64,000 nucleotides of DNA from Alphaproteobacteria bacterium (GTDB lineage: Bacteria > Pseudomonadota > Alphaproteobacteria > Micropepsales > Micropepsaceae). The notes under the pieces are model-generated. The model saw only the letters and a list, made by a program, of their open reading frames with translations, was not told the DNA's origin and ran no database searches. Made by a program: the position numbers and the translations under genes. This document shows, one piece after another, positions 14,901 to 22,845 of the stretch. Numbering within the stretch: position 1 is the first letter of the stretch; every line of letters starts with the position of its first letter. Where the stretch lies: positions 496,001 to 560,000 of the forward strand of contig JACKLF010000002.1 of the NCBI GenBank assembly GCA_024236055.1, in the 5' to 3' direction.

Positions 14901-16286
14901 ATGGCGAAAATCGCGATTATCGGCAGCGGCATTTCCGGCCTGGGCAGCGCCTTCCTGCTGAACCCGGACCATCAGATCACGGTCTATGAAAAAGCGCCCC
15001 GGATCGGCGGCCACAGCCGCACGGTGACCGTGGACTATGACGGCACGCCCGTTGCGGTCGACACCGGCTTCATCGTCTTCAACCGCCCCAACTACCCCCA
15101 TCTCAGCGGGCTGTTCGATCTTCTGGGCGTGCCCACCCATGAGAGCAACATGAGCTTTGCCGCCTCCATCGGCGACGGCTGGCTGGAATGGGGCGCGCGC
15201 GACGTCAATGCGGTTCTGGGCCAGCGGCGCAACATGCTGCGCCCCCGCTTCGGGCTTCTGGTGCGCGATGTGATGAAGTTCAACGCCCTGGCGCAGCAGA
15301 CCGTCGAGCGCCATCCCGAACTGACCCTGGAAGGACTGATCCGCCGGCTGGGCCTGGGCGACTGGTTCCGGCGCTATTACCTGCTGCCGATGTCGGGCGC
15401 GATCTGGAGCTGCCCGCCCTGCGAGATGATGAATTTCCCGGCGCGCACCCTGGTGCGCTTTTTCGCCAACCACCATCTTCTGTCCTTCACCGGCCAGCCG
15501 CGCTGGCGCACCGTGACCGGCGGGGCGCAGGAATATGTCCACCGGCTGACCCGCCCCTTCGCGGGGTCGATGCGCACCGGTTGCGGCGCCGCCGCGGTGG
15601 AGCGTCCGCGAACCGGCCCCACCGCCGGCAAGGTGATCGTGCGCGACACCGGGGGCGGCACGGAAATCTATGACCGGGTGGTGATGGCCGCGCATGGCGA
15701 CCAGACCCTTGCGCTGCTGGCCGACGCCGATGGCGAGGAACGCCAGGTCCTGTCGTCCTTCCGCTACCAGAAGAACCGCGCGGTCCTGCACCGCGACGAA
15801 AGGCTGATGCCCCGGCGGCGGCGCTGCTGGTCCAGCTGGGTCTATCTGTCGGATGGCGACTTCCTGCACCCGCAGATCAGCGTCACCTACTGGATGAACC
15901 TGCTGCAGGGCATAGACGAACGCCGCCCGCTGTTCGTGACCCTCAATCCCAAGCGCGACATTCCGGACGATCTTGTGTTCGACGTGGCCGACTTCGACCA
16001 TCCGGTGTTCGACAACGCCGCCGTCGCCGCCCAGCCCCGGCTGGCCGCGATGCAGGGCCGCCGCAACACCTGGTTCGCCGGCGCCCATCTGGGCCACGGC
16101 TTTCACGAGGATGGACTGGCCAGCGCGGTGGCGGTTGCCCGCGCGATGGGCAGCGCCATTCCCTGGCAGGCGCCGCGCAGCAGCGGCCAGACGCGCGAGG
16201 ACGCCGCTATCGATGCGGCGCAGCAAAAAAACCGCACGCCACCGGCAATTCCCGCGGCATTTCCCGCCCCCGCAGAATTGTTTTAG
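14901..16286 (+). CDS. FAD-dependent amine-oxidase-like oxidoreductase paired with Cfa
   Basis: This 461-residue flavoprotein has an N-terminal FAD fold (IAIIGSGISGLGSAFLL), the extended motif RIGGHSRTV and VDTGFIVFNRPNYPHL, as in the predicted NAD/FAD-binding proteins encoded next to cyclopropane-fatty-acid synthases. Family relatives desaturate or reduce acyl chains in methylated or furan fatty acid synthesis. The C-terminus (WFAGAHLGHGFHEDG) closes the FAD site. The last 40 residues are low-complexity Ala/Pro/Gln. The cfa gene starts 48 bases downstream on the same strand. The DUF1365 gene usually between the two is absent. Confidence 0.87.
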   Translation: MAKIAIIGSGISGLGSAFLLNPDHQITVYEKAPRIGGHSRTVTVDYDGTPVAVDTGFIVFNRPNYPHLSGLFDLLGVPTHESNMSFAASIGDGWLEWGARDVNAVLGQRRNMLRPRFGLLVRDVMKFNALAQQTVERHPELTLEGLIRRLGLGDWFRRYYLLPMSGAIWSCPPCEMMNFPARTLVRFFANHHLLSFTGQPRWRTVTGGAQEYVHRLTRPFAGSMRTGCGAAAVERPRTGPTAGKVIVRDTGGGTEIYDRVVMAAHGDQTLALLADADGEERQVLSSFRYQKNRAVLHRDERLMPRRRRCWSSWVYLSDGDFLHPQISVTYWMNLLQGIDERRPLFVTLNPKRDIPDDLVFDVADFDHPVFDNAAVAAQPRLAAMQGRRNTWFAGAHLGHGFHEDGLASAVAVARAMGSAIPWQAPRSSGQTREDAAIDAAQQKNRTPPAIPAAFPAPAELF

Positions 16287-16334
16287 CCCCGGCGATTGGC
16301 CTATCCTGTGACGGGGCAATTGGGCTGTTTGGTT

Positions 16335-17501
16335 ATGTCGCTGATCCCTGCTTCCTATGTCGAGAAAAGCTGGCGCAAGGCGCTGGCCGGCCTGGAGTAC
16401 GGCACCCTGGAATTCGTCGCCCCCAATGGCGAGGTGACGGTGGTGACGGGCCGCCATCCGGGCCCGTCCGCGCGCTTTCAGATCCGCGAATGGGACGTCT
16501 TGCGCCGGATCATGGCGCGGGGCGATATCGGCCTGGGCGAGGAATTCATCGCCGGCAACTGGGACACCGACAGTGTGGAACGGCTGATCAGCCTGTTCCT
16601 GCTCAACCTGGATCATTTCGAGGATTTCTCGGACGGCAATCTGCTGAACCGGCTGGGCTTTGTGATCCACAATGCGCTGGTGCGGCGCAATTCCATCAAG
16701 GGCTCGTCGCGCAACATCAAGGCCCATTACGATGTGGGCAACGACTTCTATTCGCTGTGGCTGGACCGTTCGATGACCTATTCCTCGGCGCTGTATGGCG
16801 ACACCCAGGACCTGTATCGCGCCCAGCAGAACAAGTATGAGCGCATCCTGTCCAAGTTCCAGGCGCCGAAAGCCGATGTGCTGGAGATCGGCTGCGGCTG
16901 GGGCGGCTTTGCCGAACGCGCCAGCGCCGACAGCCATCATGTCACCGGCCTGACCATCTCGCCGGCCCAGCACAAATTCGCCACCGAAAGGCTGGGCAGC
17001 GCCGCCGAGATCCGGCTGGAGGATTATCGCCGCGTGGGCGGGCGCTTCGACAATATCGTCTCGATCGAGATGTTCGAGGCGGTGGGCGAACACTATTGGC
17101 CGCAATATTTCCAGGTGGTCGCCGAACGGCTGAAGCGCGGCGGCCGCGCCATCATCCAGACCATCACCATCCGCGACGAACTGTTCGCCGGATACCGCAC
17201 CCGCAGCGACTTCATCCGCCACTATGTCTTTCCCGGCGGCATGCTGCCCTCGCTGGCGCGCTTCCGCGAGGAGGCCGAGCGGGCGGGCCTGAAATTCGCC
17301 GGCGCCTTCGGTTTCGGCAAGGACTATGCGCGCACCCTGCGCGAATGGCTGGTGCGGATGCAGGAGCAGGAAAGCGCCATCACCGCGCTGGGCCACGACC
17401 AGCAGTTCCTGCGCAACTGGGAATTCTATCTGGGCATCTGCGCCGCCGCCTTCGCGGTCAGCCGCACCGACGTGGTCCAGGTCGAGCTGGTTAACGCCTG
17501 A
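16335..17501 (+). CDS. cfa: Cyclopropane-fatty-acyl-phospholipid synthase family methyltransferase
   Basis: This 388-residue SAM-dependent enzyme acts on unsaturated acyl chains of membrane phospholipids. It shows the N-terminal lipid-binding region (about 1-115), KAHYDVGNDFYSLWLDRSMT, the SAM loop LEIGCGWGGFAE and the family hallmark IVSIEMFEAVGEHYW. ATG 16335 is chosen because the homologous region starts there; an upstream TTG at 16296 adds 13 residues, and neither has a strong ribosome site. The product may be a cyclopropane, 10-methyl or related chain, depending on the flavoprotein before it. It ends exactly where the convergent luxR-type gene ends. Confidence 0.9.
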   Translation: MSLIPASYVEKSWRKALAGLEYGTLEFVAPNGEVTVVTGRHPGPSARFQIREWDVLRRIMARGDIGLGEEFIAGNWDTDSVERLISLFLLNLDHFEDFSDGNLLNRLGFVIHNALVRRNSIKGSSRNIKAHYDVGNDFYSLWLDRSMTYSSALYGDTQDLYRAQQNKYERILSKFQAPKADVLEIGCGWGGFAERASADSHHVTGLTISPAQHKFATERLGSAAEIRLEDYRRVGGRFDNIVSIEMFEAVGEHYWPQYFQVVAERLKRGGRAIIQTITIRDELFAGYRTRSDFIRHYVFPGGMLPSLARFREEAERAGLKFAGAFGFGKDYARTLREWLVRMQEQESAITALGHDQQFLRNWEFYLGICAAAFAVSRTDVVQVELVNA

Positions 17502-18287
17502 TCACTTCATCACATCCGCAAAGCTCAGCTTGGCGTCGAACAGCGAGCGCACGACAAGCTGGATGCGGGTGGAGACACCGAAGCGCCGCTTGGCGTCCTC
17601 GATATGCTTGTGCACCGTGGATTCGCTGATCCCCAGAAGCTGGCCGATCTCCCAGTCGCTCTTGCCCTGGGCCGCCAGCACCACGCAATCGCGCTGGCGC
17701 GGCGTCAAGCGCGGCAGCGCGGCCTGCGATCCGGCCGGCGGCGGCGCAACCCCGCGCAGGCGTTCGGCGGCATCAAAGGCCAGGGCCCCCAGATAATGGG
17801 CCGCCGCCAGGCTTTCCAGCGGCAGGCACATGCCGTTCTGCATGGCAAAGGAACAGCATCCGGCAAAGACGCTGTAGCTGCCCGCCTCGTCGGCGCCGCG
17901 CGGCCGGTGGATCGGTATCGTGACCGCCGCCCCGATGCCGGCGGCGACCGCGCCATCCAGGAAATCCCGCTGGGCGGACGACAGGACCATCAGCCGGGCA
18001 ATGTCGGACCACAGGAAGGGTGCATAACTCTGGGCCGCCGCCGCCAGAACCGCGTCACTGTCCTGCGAAGGATCGGCGCGCCAGGTGACGGGCATGTCGG
18101 CCAGCCAGACACCGCCACCGGCCCCTTGCAGCAACACATGATGAAAGCCCAGTGCGCGCGCCGCCTCACACAGTGAGACGCGCAGGCGCGCGGTTGTCGC
18201 CGCGCCAAGGGCGCTGCGCTGGAAGTCCTGAACGATGCGCGCGCGCTTGTCGGATGGGCTCTGGATCATCTGGGGTGCTTCGCTCAT
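17502..18287 (-). CDS. LuxR-family transcriptional regulator (solo)
   Basis: This 261-residue protein has an N-terminal region (about 20-175) in the position of an autoinducer-binding domain and a C-terminal LuxR helix-turn-helix (about 197-258). The latter reads LTPRQRDCVVLAAQGKSDWE followed by IGQLLGISESTVHKHI. No luxI-type synthase lies in the window, so it would be a solo that senses an outside or non-lactone signal. It diverges from the FMN reductase gene with 122 bases between. Its last base abuts the end of cfa. Confidence 0.87.
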   Translation of the reverse strand: MSEAPQMIQSPSDKRARIVQDFQRSALGAATTARLRVSLCEAARALGFHHVLLQGAGGGVWLADMPVTWRADPSQDSDAVLAAAAQSYAPFLWSDIARLMVLSSAQRDFLDGAVAAGIGAAVTIPIHRPRGADEAGSYSVFAGCCSFAMQNGMCLPLESLAAAHYLGALAFDAAERLRGVAPPPAGSQAALPRLTPRQRDCVVLAAQGKSDWEIGQLLGISESTVHKHIEDAKRRFGVSTRIQLVVRSLFDAKLSFADVMK

Positions 18288-18409
18288 CGCGGAACTCTAT
18301 AGTGCAAATCGCGCAAGGCGAGCCTTTTTGGCACATCGCGCCGGATTTTTTCCGCGCCTGGTTAGTACAAAATTTCTATGGTGAACTTCGTATTCAGCTT
18401 GGGGACGGC

Positions 18410-18976
18410 ATGGGCGACGCAACAGTGCAGGTCCTGGCAATCTGCGGCTCGCTGCGAAGCGGATCCTTCAACCGCATGGCGCTGCGCGCGGCCATCGCCG
18501 CGGCACCCGCAAACCTGCGCTTCGACGAGGGCGCGATCGGCGACCTGCCGCTCTACAATGAAGACCTGCGCGAGAGCGGCGAACCGGATGCGGTATTGCG
18601 TCTCAAGCATCAGGTCGCGGCCGCCGACGCGATCCTGTTTGCGACACCCGAATACAATTATTCGATGCCCGGCGTGCTGAAGAACGCGATCGACTGGATC
18701 TCGCGCCCGCCATCCACCTCGCCCTTCGCGGGCAAGCCCGCCGCCATGCTGGGGGCCAGCGCCGGGCGGATGGGCACGGTGCGAAGCCAGTTGCACCTGC
18801 GCCAGACCTGCCAGGCCCTGGGCATGCTGGTGATGCCCGGCCCCGAAGTGCTGATCGGCCCGGCGCAAAAGGTCTTCGGGCCAGATGGCGCAACGGACGA
18901 GGCGACGGCGCAGGTCATTGCCCGGTTCATGGCGGCCTTTGCCGGCTGGGCCGTGCGCCTGAAAGCCACCGGCTAG
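18410..18976 (+). CDS. NADPH-dependent FMN reductase (flavodoxin fold)
   Basis: This 188-residue protein has the FMN_red signature at its start (VQVLAICGSLRSGSFNRMAL), then ILFATPEYNYSMPGVLKNAI and the GRMGTVRSQLHLRQ region. Such enzymes reduce free flavin or quinones or chromate with NADPH. The ATG at 18410 follows GGGGACGG and sits right before the phosphate-binding loop; longer upstream readings have no matching content. It diverges from the luxR-type gene, which could control it. Length is normal for the family. Confidence 0.88.
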   Translation: MGDATVQVLAICGSLRSGSFNRMALRAAIAAAPANLRFDEGAIGDLPLYNEDLRESGEPDAVLRLKHQVAAADAILFATPEYNYSMPGVLKNAIDWISRPPSTSPFAGKPAAMLGASAGRMGTVRSQLHLRQTCQALGMLVMPGPEVLIGPAQKVFGPDGATDEATAQVIARFMAAFAGWAVRLKATG

Positions 18977-19055
18977 ACCCACGCCACAAAAACGCTGTTT
19001 TCGGATGCGAGATGGGATATGAGGGGCTCCGCTCCCGGAGCATTAAGGGTTGTCC

Positions 19056-19427
19056 ATGTTTGGTAAGGGTCTCACCGTGCTGGCGCTGCTGGCATGTTCA
19101 ACGATTGCGGCCAATGCCGCGGGCGATGCCGTCAAGGGCGCCCAGGTCTTCAAGCGCTGCGCCATCTGCCACACCGACGAGAAGGGCGGCGCCGACGGGC
19201 TTGGCCCCAACCTGTTCGGCGTGGTCGGCCGCAAGGCGGCGACGCGCCCCGGCTTTTCCTATTCGCCGGTGCTGAAAAGCTCGGGAATCGTCTGGAACGA
19301 GGCCACCCTGTCCAAGTGGATCGCCAGCCCCGGCCGCATGCTTCCGGGCAACCGCATGGCGTTCAGCGGCATCACCAGCAAGAAGCAGCAGGCGGACCTG
19401 ATCGCCTATCTGGCCAGCCAGAAATAG
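19056..19427 (+). CDS. Class I c-type cytochrome (cytochrome c2/c552-like)
   Basis: This 123-residue exported protein has a signal peptide (MFGKGLTVLALLACSTIAAN, cleavage near residue 21), one heme motif CAICH (about residues 37-41) and the distal methionine in MLPGNRMAFSG followed by QQADLIAYLASQK. These are the features of small periplasmic electron carriers. The start is ATG 19056. It stands alone between the FMN reductase gene and the etf operon. Whether it serves a terminal oxidase or another oxidoreductase cannot be told. Confidence 0.92.
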   Translation: MFGKGLTVLALLACSTIAANAAGDAVKGAQVFKRCAICHTDEKGGADGLGPNLFGVVGRKAATRPGFSYSPVLKSSGIVWNEATLSKWIASPGRMLPGNRMAFSGITSKKQQADLIAYLASQK

Positions 19428-19532
19428 CGCCCGGCGCCGGCTGCCCGCCTCACGCGGCAGAATGACGCAGAGCGAACCGGCGCAGCGCTTGTTGCGCCGC
19501 AGCATTTCCGTGCGTTCCGTCGAGGCGATTCG

Positions 19533-19562
19533 TTGACAGGCCTTGCCGCGCCCGCCTAGTTT
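19533..19562 (+). promoter_or_regulatory. Housekeeping promoter of etfB-etfA-hbd
   Basis: A perfect -35 TTGACA (19533-19538) is followed after 18 bases by TAGTTT (19557-19562). The leader to the etfB start is about 90 bases. No other promoter is evident in the 230 bases before etfB. Confidence 0.62.
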
Positions 19563-19657
19563 TTGCGCTGCACAACAAGACGGTGTCCCGGTGCTGCCTA
19601 TTTTGGCGGCGATGCGCCGGCGGATGCCGCCACGGGTTTCAGGGGTTACGGCAAGCC

Positions 19658-20407
19658 ATGAAGGTATTGGTGCCCGTCAAGCGGGTGGTTGACTACAATG
19701 TGAAGGTCCGCGTGAAGGCGGACCAGAGCGGCGTGGACCTGGCGAATGTCAAAATGTCCATGAATCCCTTTGATGAAATCGCCGTGGAAGAAGCGGTGAA
19801 GCTGAAAGAGAAGGGCAAGGCGACCGAGGTGGTGGCCGTGTCCATCGGCCCGCAGCAGGCGCAGGAAACCATCCGCACCGCCCTGGCGATGGGCGCCGAT
19901 CGCGGTATCCTGGTGAAGGCCGACGGCCCGGTGGAGCCGCTGGCGGTGGCCAAGATTCTGAAGGCCGTGGTGGAGGCTGAAAAGCCCGACCTGGTGATCA
20001 CCGGCAAGCAGGCCATCGACGACGATTCCAACCAGGTCGGCCAGATGCTGGCCGCACTGCTGGGCTGGGGCCAGGGCACCTTCGCCCATTCGCTGAGCCT
20101 GGAAGACGGCAGCGCCAGGATCGCCCGCGAGATCGACGGCGGCCTGCAGACGGTTTCGGTCAAGCTGCCCGCGGTGATGACCACCGACCTGCGCCTGAAC
20201 CAGCCGCGCTATGCCTCGCTGCCCAACATCATGAAGGCCAAGAAAAAGCCGATCGCCGAACAGAGCCCTGCCGATCTGGGTGTCGACACCACGCCGCAAC
20301 TGAAAGTGCTCAAAGTGTCCGAGCCGCCCAGGCGCGGCGGCGGCGTGACGGTAAAGTCGGTCGGCGAGATGCTGGACAGGCTGAAAGAGGCGGGGGTCCT
20401 GCCATGA
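19658..20407 (+). CDS. etfB: Electron transfer flavoprotein, beta subunit
   Basis: This 249-residue protein is the small subunit of ETF, which takes electrons from acyl-CoA dehydrogenases and passes them to ETF-ubiquinone oxidoreductase. It starts MKVLVPVKRVVDYNVKVRVK, carries NPFDEIAVEEAVKLKEKG, and has the AMP-site region LVITGKQAIDDDSNQVGQML. The start ATG 19658 matches the family. It overlaps etfA by four bases (ATGA) and heads etfB-etfA-3-hydroxybutyryl-CoA dehydrogenase, so the operon belongs to fatty-acid or hydroxybutyrate oxidation. Confidence 0.96.
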   Translation: MKVLVPVKRVVDYNVKVRVKADQSGVDLANVKMSMNPFDEIAVEEAVKLKEKGKATEVVAVSIGPQQAQETIRTALAMGADRGILVKADGPVEPLAVAKILKAVVEAEKPDLVITGKQAIDDDSNQVGQMLAALLGWGQGTFAHSLSLEDGSARIAREIDGGLQTVSVKLPAVMTTDLRLNQPRYASLPNIMKAKKKPIAEQSPADLGVDTTPQLKVLKVSEPPRRGGGVTVKSVGEMLDRLKEAGVLP

Positions 20408-21347
20408 CCAGCCTTGTCATTGCCGAACACGACAACAGGACGCTGAGCCCGGCCACCCGCAAGACGGTGACGGCCGCCGCCGCCGTTTCCACCCCGGTGC
20501 ATGTGCTGGTCGCCGGGTCCGGCTGCGCCGCCGTGGCCGAGGCCGCCGCGAAAATCGCGGGCGTGGAAAAGGTCCTGCTGGCCGACGCGCCGCATCTGGA
20601 AAAGATGCTGGCCGAGCCGATGGAGGCGCTGATCGTGCCGCTGGCCGGCGGCTATGACGCGGTGCTGGCGCCCGCCACCACCACCGGCAAGAACTATCTG
20701 CCGCGCGTGGCCGCAAAACTGGACGTGCCGCAGATTCCGAGATCCTGAAAGTTGTGTCGCCAGACACCTTCGAGCGGCCGATCTATGCCGGCAACGCCAT
20801 CGAAACCGTGCAGGCGCCCGGCGGCATCAAGATCATCACCGTGCGCACCACCGCATTCGCCGAGGCCGGCGAAGGCGGCAGCGCGAGCGTCGAAAAAATC
20901 GACGCCCCCGCCGATCCGGGCCTGTCCACCTTTGCGGGCGAGGAGCTTTCCAAGTCCGACCGCCCCGAACTGACCAGCGCCAAGATCGTGATTTCCGGAG
21001 GGCGCGGCCTGGGTTCGGCCGAGAATTTCCACCTGCTGGATTCCATCGCCGACAAGCTGCATGCGGCGGTCGGCGCATCGCGCGCCGCCGTCGATGCCGG
21101 CTATGTGCCCAATGACTATCAGGTCGGCCAGACCGGCAAGGTTGTCGCGCCTGATCTTTACCTTGCGGTGGGAATTTCCGGGGCAATCCAGCACCTGGCG
21201 GGCATGAAGGATTCGCGGGTGATCGCCGCGATCAACAAGGACGCCGAAGCGCCCATTTTCCAGGTCGCCGATATCGGCCTGGTGGCGGACCTGTTCACGG
21301 CGCTGCCGGAACTGGATGCAGAACTCACCAAGCGCGGCTACAGCTGA
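20404..21347 (+). pseudogene. etfA: Electron transfer flavoprotein, alpha subunit, interrupted by a one-base frameshift
   Basis: The first frame (20404-20748) encodes the normal N-terminus up to AAKLDVPQIPRS and a TGA stop. The second frame, from about 20736 to 21347, continues the protein with SEILKVVSPDTFERPIYAGN, the FAD-binding domain (KIVISGGRGLGSAENFHLL) and the C-terminal LYLAVGISGAIQHLAG. Together they make a full-length protein of about 314 residues. Losing one base near 20734-20737 (reading CAGATTCCGAG where CAGATNTCCGAG would restore the frame) explains the break. Everything else, including the ATGA overlap with etfB, is intact. The break could be a sequencing or assembly error or a recent mutation. 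Confidence 0.88.
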
Positions 21348-21358
21348 AGAGAGAACAT

Positions 21359-22234
21359 ATGGCAATCGAACGCATCGGAGTGATCGGCGCAGGCCAGATG
21401 GGGACGGGCATCGCCCATGTCCTGGCGCTGGCCGGCTATGACGTGGTGCTGGACGACCTGAACAAGGAGGCGCTGGACAAGGCGCTGGCGCGCATCGAGA
21501 AGAACATGCAGCGCCAGGCCTCCAAGGAGGCGATCCAGGAGTCCGAGATTGCCCCCGCGCTGGCGCGCATCCGCACCACTTCGTCAATCGACGATCTGAG
21601 GGACCGCGACCTGGTGATCGAGGCCGCCACCGAGGACGAAGCGGTCAAGAAGAAGATATTCCAGGAACTGTGCACCCGCATCGGACCCAGCTGCCTGATC
21701 GCCACCAACACGTCCTCCATCTCGGTGACGCGGCTGGCCTCGGTCACCGACCGGCCGGAGAATTTCATCGGCCTGCATTTCATGAACCCGGTGCCGCTGA
21801 TGCAGCTGGTGGAAGTGATCCGCGGCATCGCCACCAACGACACGACCTTTCAGGCGGCGCTGGAGATCGTCAAGCGCGTCGGCAAGACCGCCGCCTATGC
21901 CGAGGACTTCCCCGCCTTCATCGTCAACCGCATCCTGCTGCCGATGATCAACGAGGCGGTCTATACGCTGTATGAAGGCGTGGGCAATGTCGACGCCATC
22001 GACACCGCCATGCGGCTTGGCGCCAACCATCCGATGGGCCCGCTGCAGCTTGCCGACTTCATCGGCCTGGATACCTGCCTGGCGGTGATGCAGGTGCTGT
22101 ATGAGGGGCTGGCCGATTCCAAATACCGGCCCTGCCCGCTTCTGGTGAAGTATGTCGAAGCCGGCTGGCTGGGCCGCAAGACCGGACGCGGCTTCTACGA
22201 TTATCGCGGCGAACATCCCGTTCCGACGCGATAG
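21359..22234 (+). CDS. 3-hydroxybutyryl-CoA dehydrogenase
   Basis: This 291-residue NAD-dependent enzyme interconverts 3-hydroxyacyl-CoA (typically hydroxybutyryl) and acetoacetyl-CoA. It has the NAD fold IGVIGAGQMGTGIAHVLALA, the family signature FIGLHFMNPVPLMQLVEVIR with its catalytic histidine, and GRKTGRGFYDY at the C-terminus. Length fits the short, single-function type (Hbd/PaaH) and not FadB. It starts 11 bases after etfA in the same operon, which ties it to beta-oxidation or polyhydroxybutyrate turnover. Confidence 0.95.
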   Translation: MAIERIGVIGAGQMGTGIAHVLALAGYDVVLDDLNKEALDKALARIEKNMQRQASKEAIQESEIAPALARIRTTSSIDDLRDRDLVIEAATEDEAVKKKIFQELCTRIGPSCLIATNTSSISVTRLASVTDRPENFIGLHFMNPVPLMQLVEVIRGIATNDTTFQAALEIVKRVGKTAAYAEDFPAFIVNRILLPMINEAVYTLYEGVGNVDAIDTAMRLGANHPMGPLQLADFIGLDTCLAVMQVLYEGLADSKYRPCPLLVKYVEAGWLGRKTGRGFYDYRGEHPVPTR

Positions 22235-22263
22235 GCGCGGGCCTTTCGCGTCGGCATTCGGCA

Positions 22264-22824
22264 TCAGGAGCCGGTAATACGTTTGAAGTATTTCACGGCC
22301 TCCGGCGTCGCCCATTCGGCAGGGCCCTCGGCCCTGGCCACCACATTGCCCTTGGGATCGATCAGCAGCGTGGTGGGCATTCCGATCAGCACGAATGTCT
22401 TCATCATCACGGTGTCCTTGTCGGTCAGCACGCCCAGCGGCGCGGCCCGATGGCTTTTCAGGAAAGACCCGGCGTCGACATCCCCCCTGTCCAGGTTCAC
22501 CGCCAGCAGCGCCATGCCCGGCACCCGCACCTTCAGCTTGGCCAGGGCCGGCAGTTCGGCGACGCAGGGCGCGCACCAGGTGGCCCAGAAATTCATCAGC
22601 ACATAGCGGCCCTTGTATTCGGCCAGGGTATGGCGGCCGCCCGCCGCGTCGTAAAAGGCCACATCGGGCGCGGGTTTGGGCGGATTCTGCAGCTTTAGCG
22701 CGGCCAGCGAGGCCGGCGGCTCGATCCCCTGATGGACAGAAAGCAGCCCTTTCCCATATAGGAAGCCCATCGCAACGGCGAGGAGCAGTCCCAGGACAAT
22801 GACGATCTTCGCCGTTTTGTTCAT
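22264..22824 (-). CDS. TlpA/ResA-like membrane-anchored thioredoxin
   Basis: This 186-residue protein has an N-terminal membrane anchor (IVIVLGLLLAVAMGFLYGKG, about residues 7-26) and a thioredoxin fold on the periplasmic side with the redox site NFWATWCAPCVAELP (about residues 79-93) and the cis-proline loop GMPTTLLID. Such proteins reduce disulfides during cytochrome c or oxidase maturation. The start ATG 22824 leaves only 21 bases to the divergent argH start, so its promoter must overlap argH or the shared gap. The argH-tlpA divergent pair is common in alphaproteobacteria. Confidence 0.93.
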   Translation of the reverse strand: MNKTAKIVIVLGLLLAVAMGFLYGKGLLSVHQGIEPPASLAALKLQNPPKPAPDVAFYDAAGGRHTLAEYKGRYVLMNFWATWCAPCVAELPALAKLKVRVPGMALLAVNLDRGDVDAGSFLKSHRAAPLGVLTDKDTVMMKTFVLIGMPTTLLIDPKGNVVARAEGPAEWATPEAVKYFKRITGS

Positions 22825-22845
22825 ATCTCGATCCGGAATGGGTGC

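Noticed and set aside
14334..17396. A minus-strand open frame of more than 1000 codons across the flavoprotein and cfa genes
   Set aside because: It is the antisense of two clear enzyme genes in high-GC DNA; only its last 134 codons (14334-14735) encode a recognisable protein, DUF2177.
20754..21347. A separate gene for the C-terminal half of EtfA starting at GTG 20754
   Set aside because: The start has no ribosome site, and the protein continues the first half exactly after a one-base shift, so a single broken gene is simpler.
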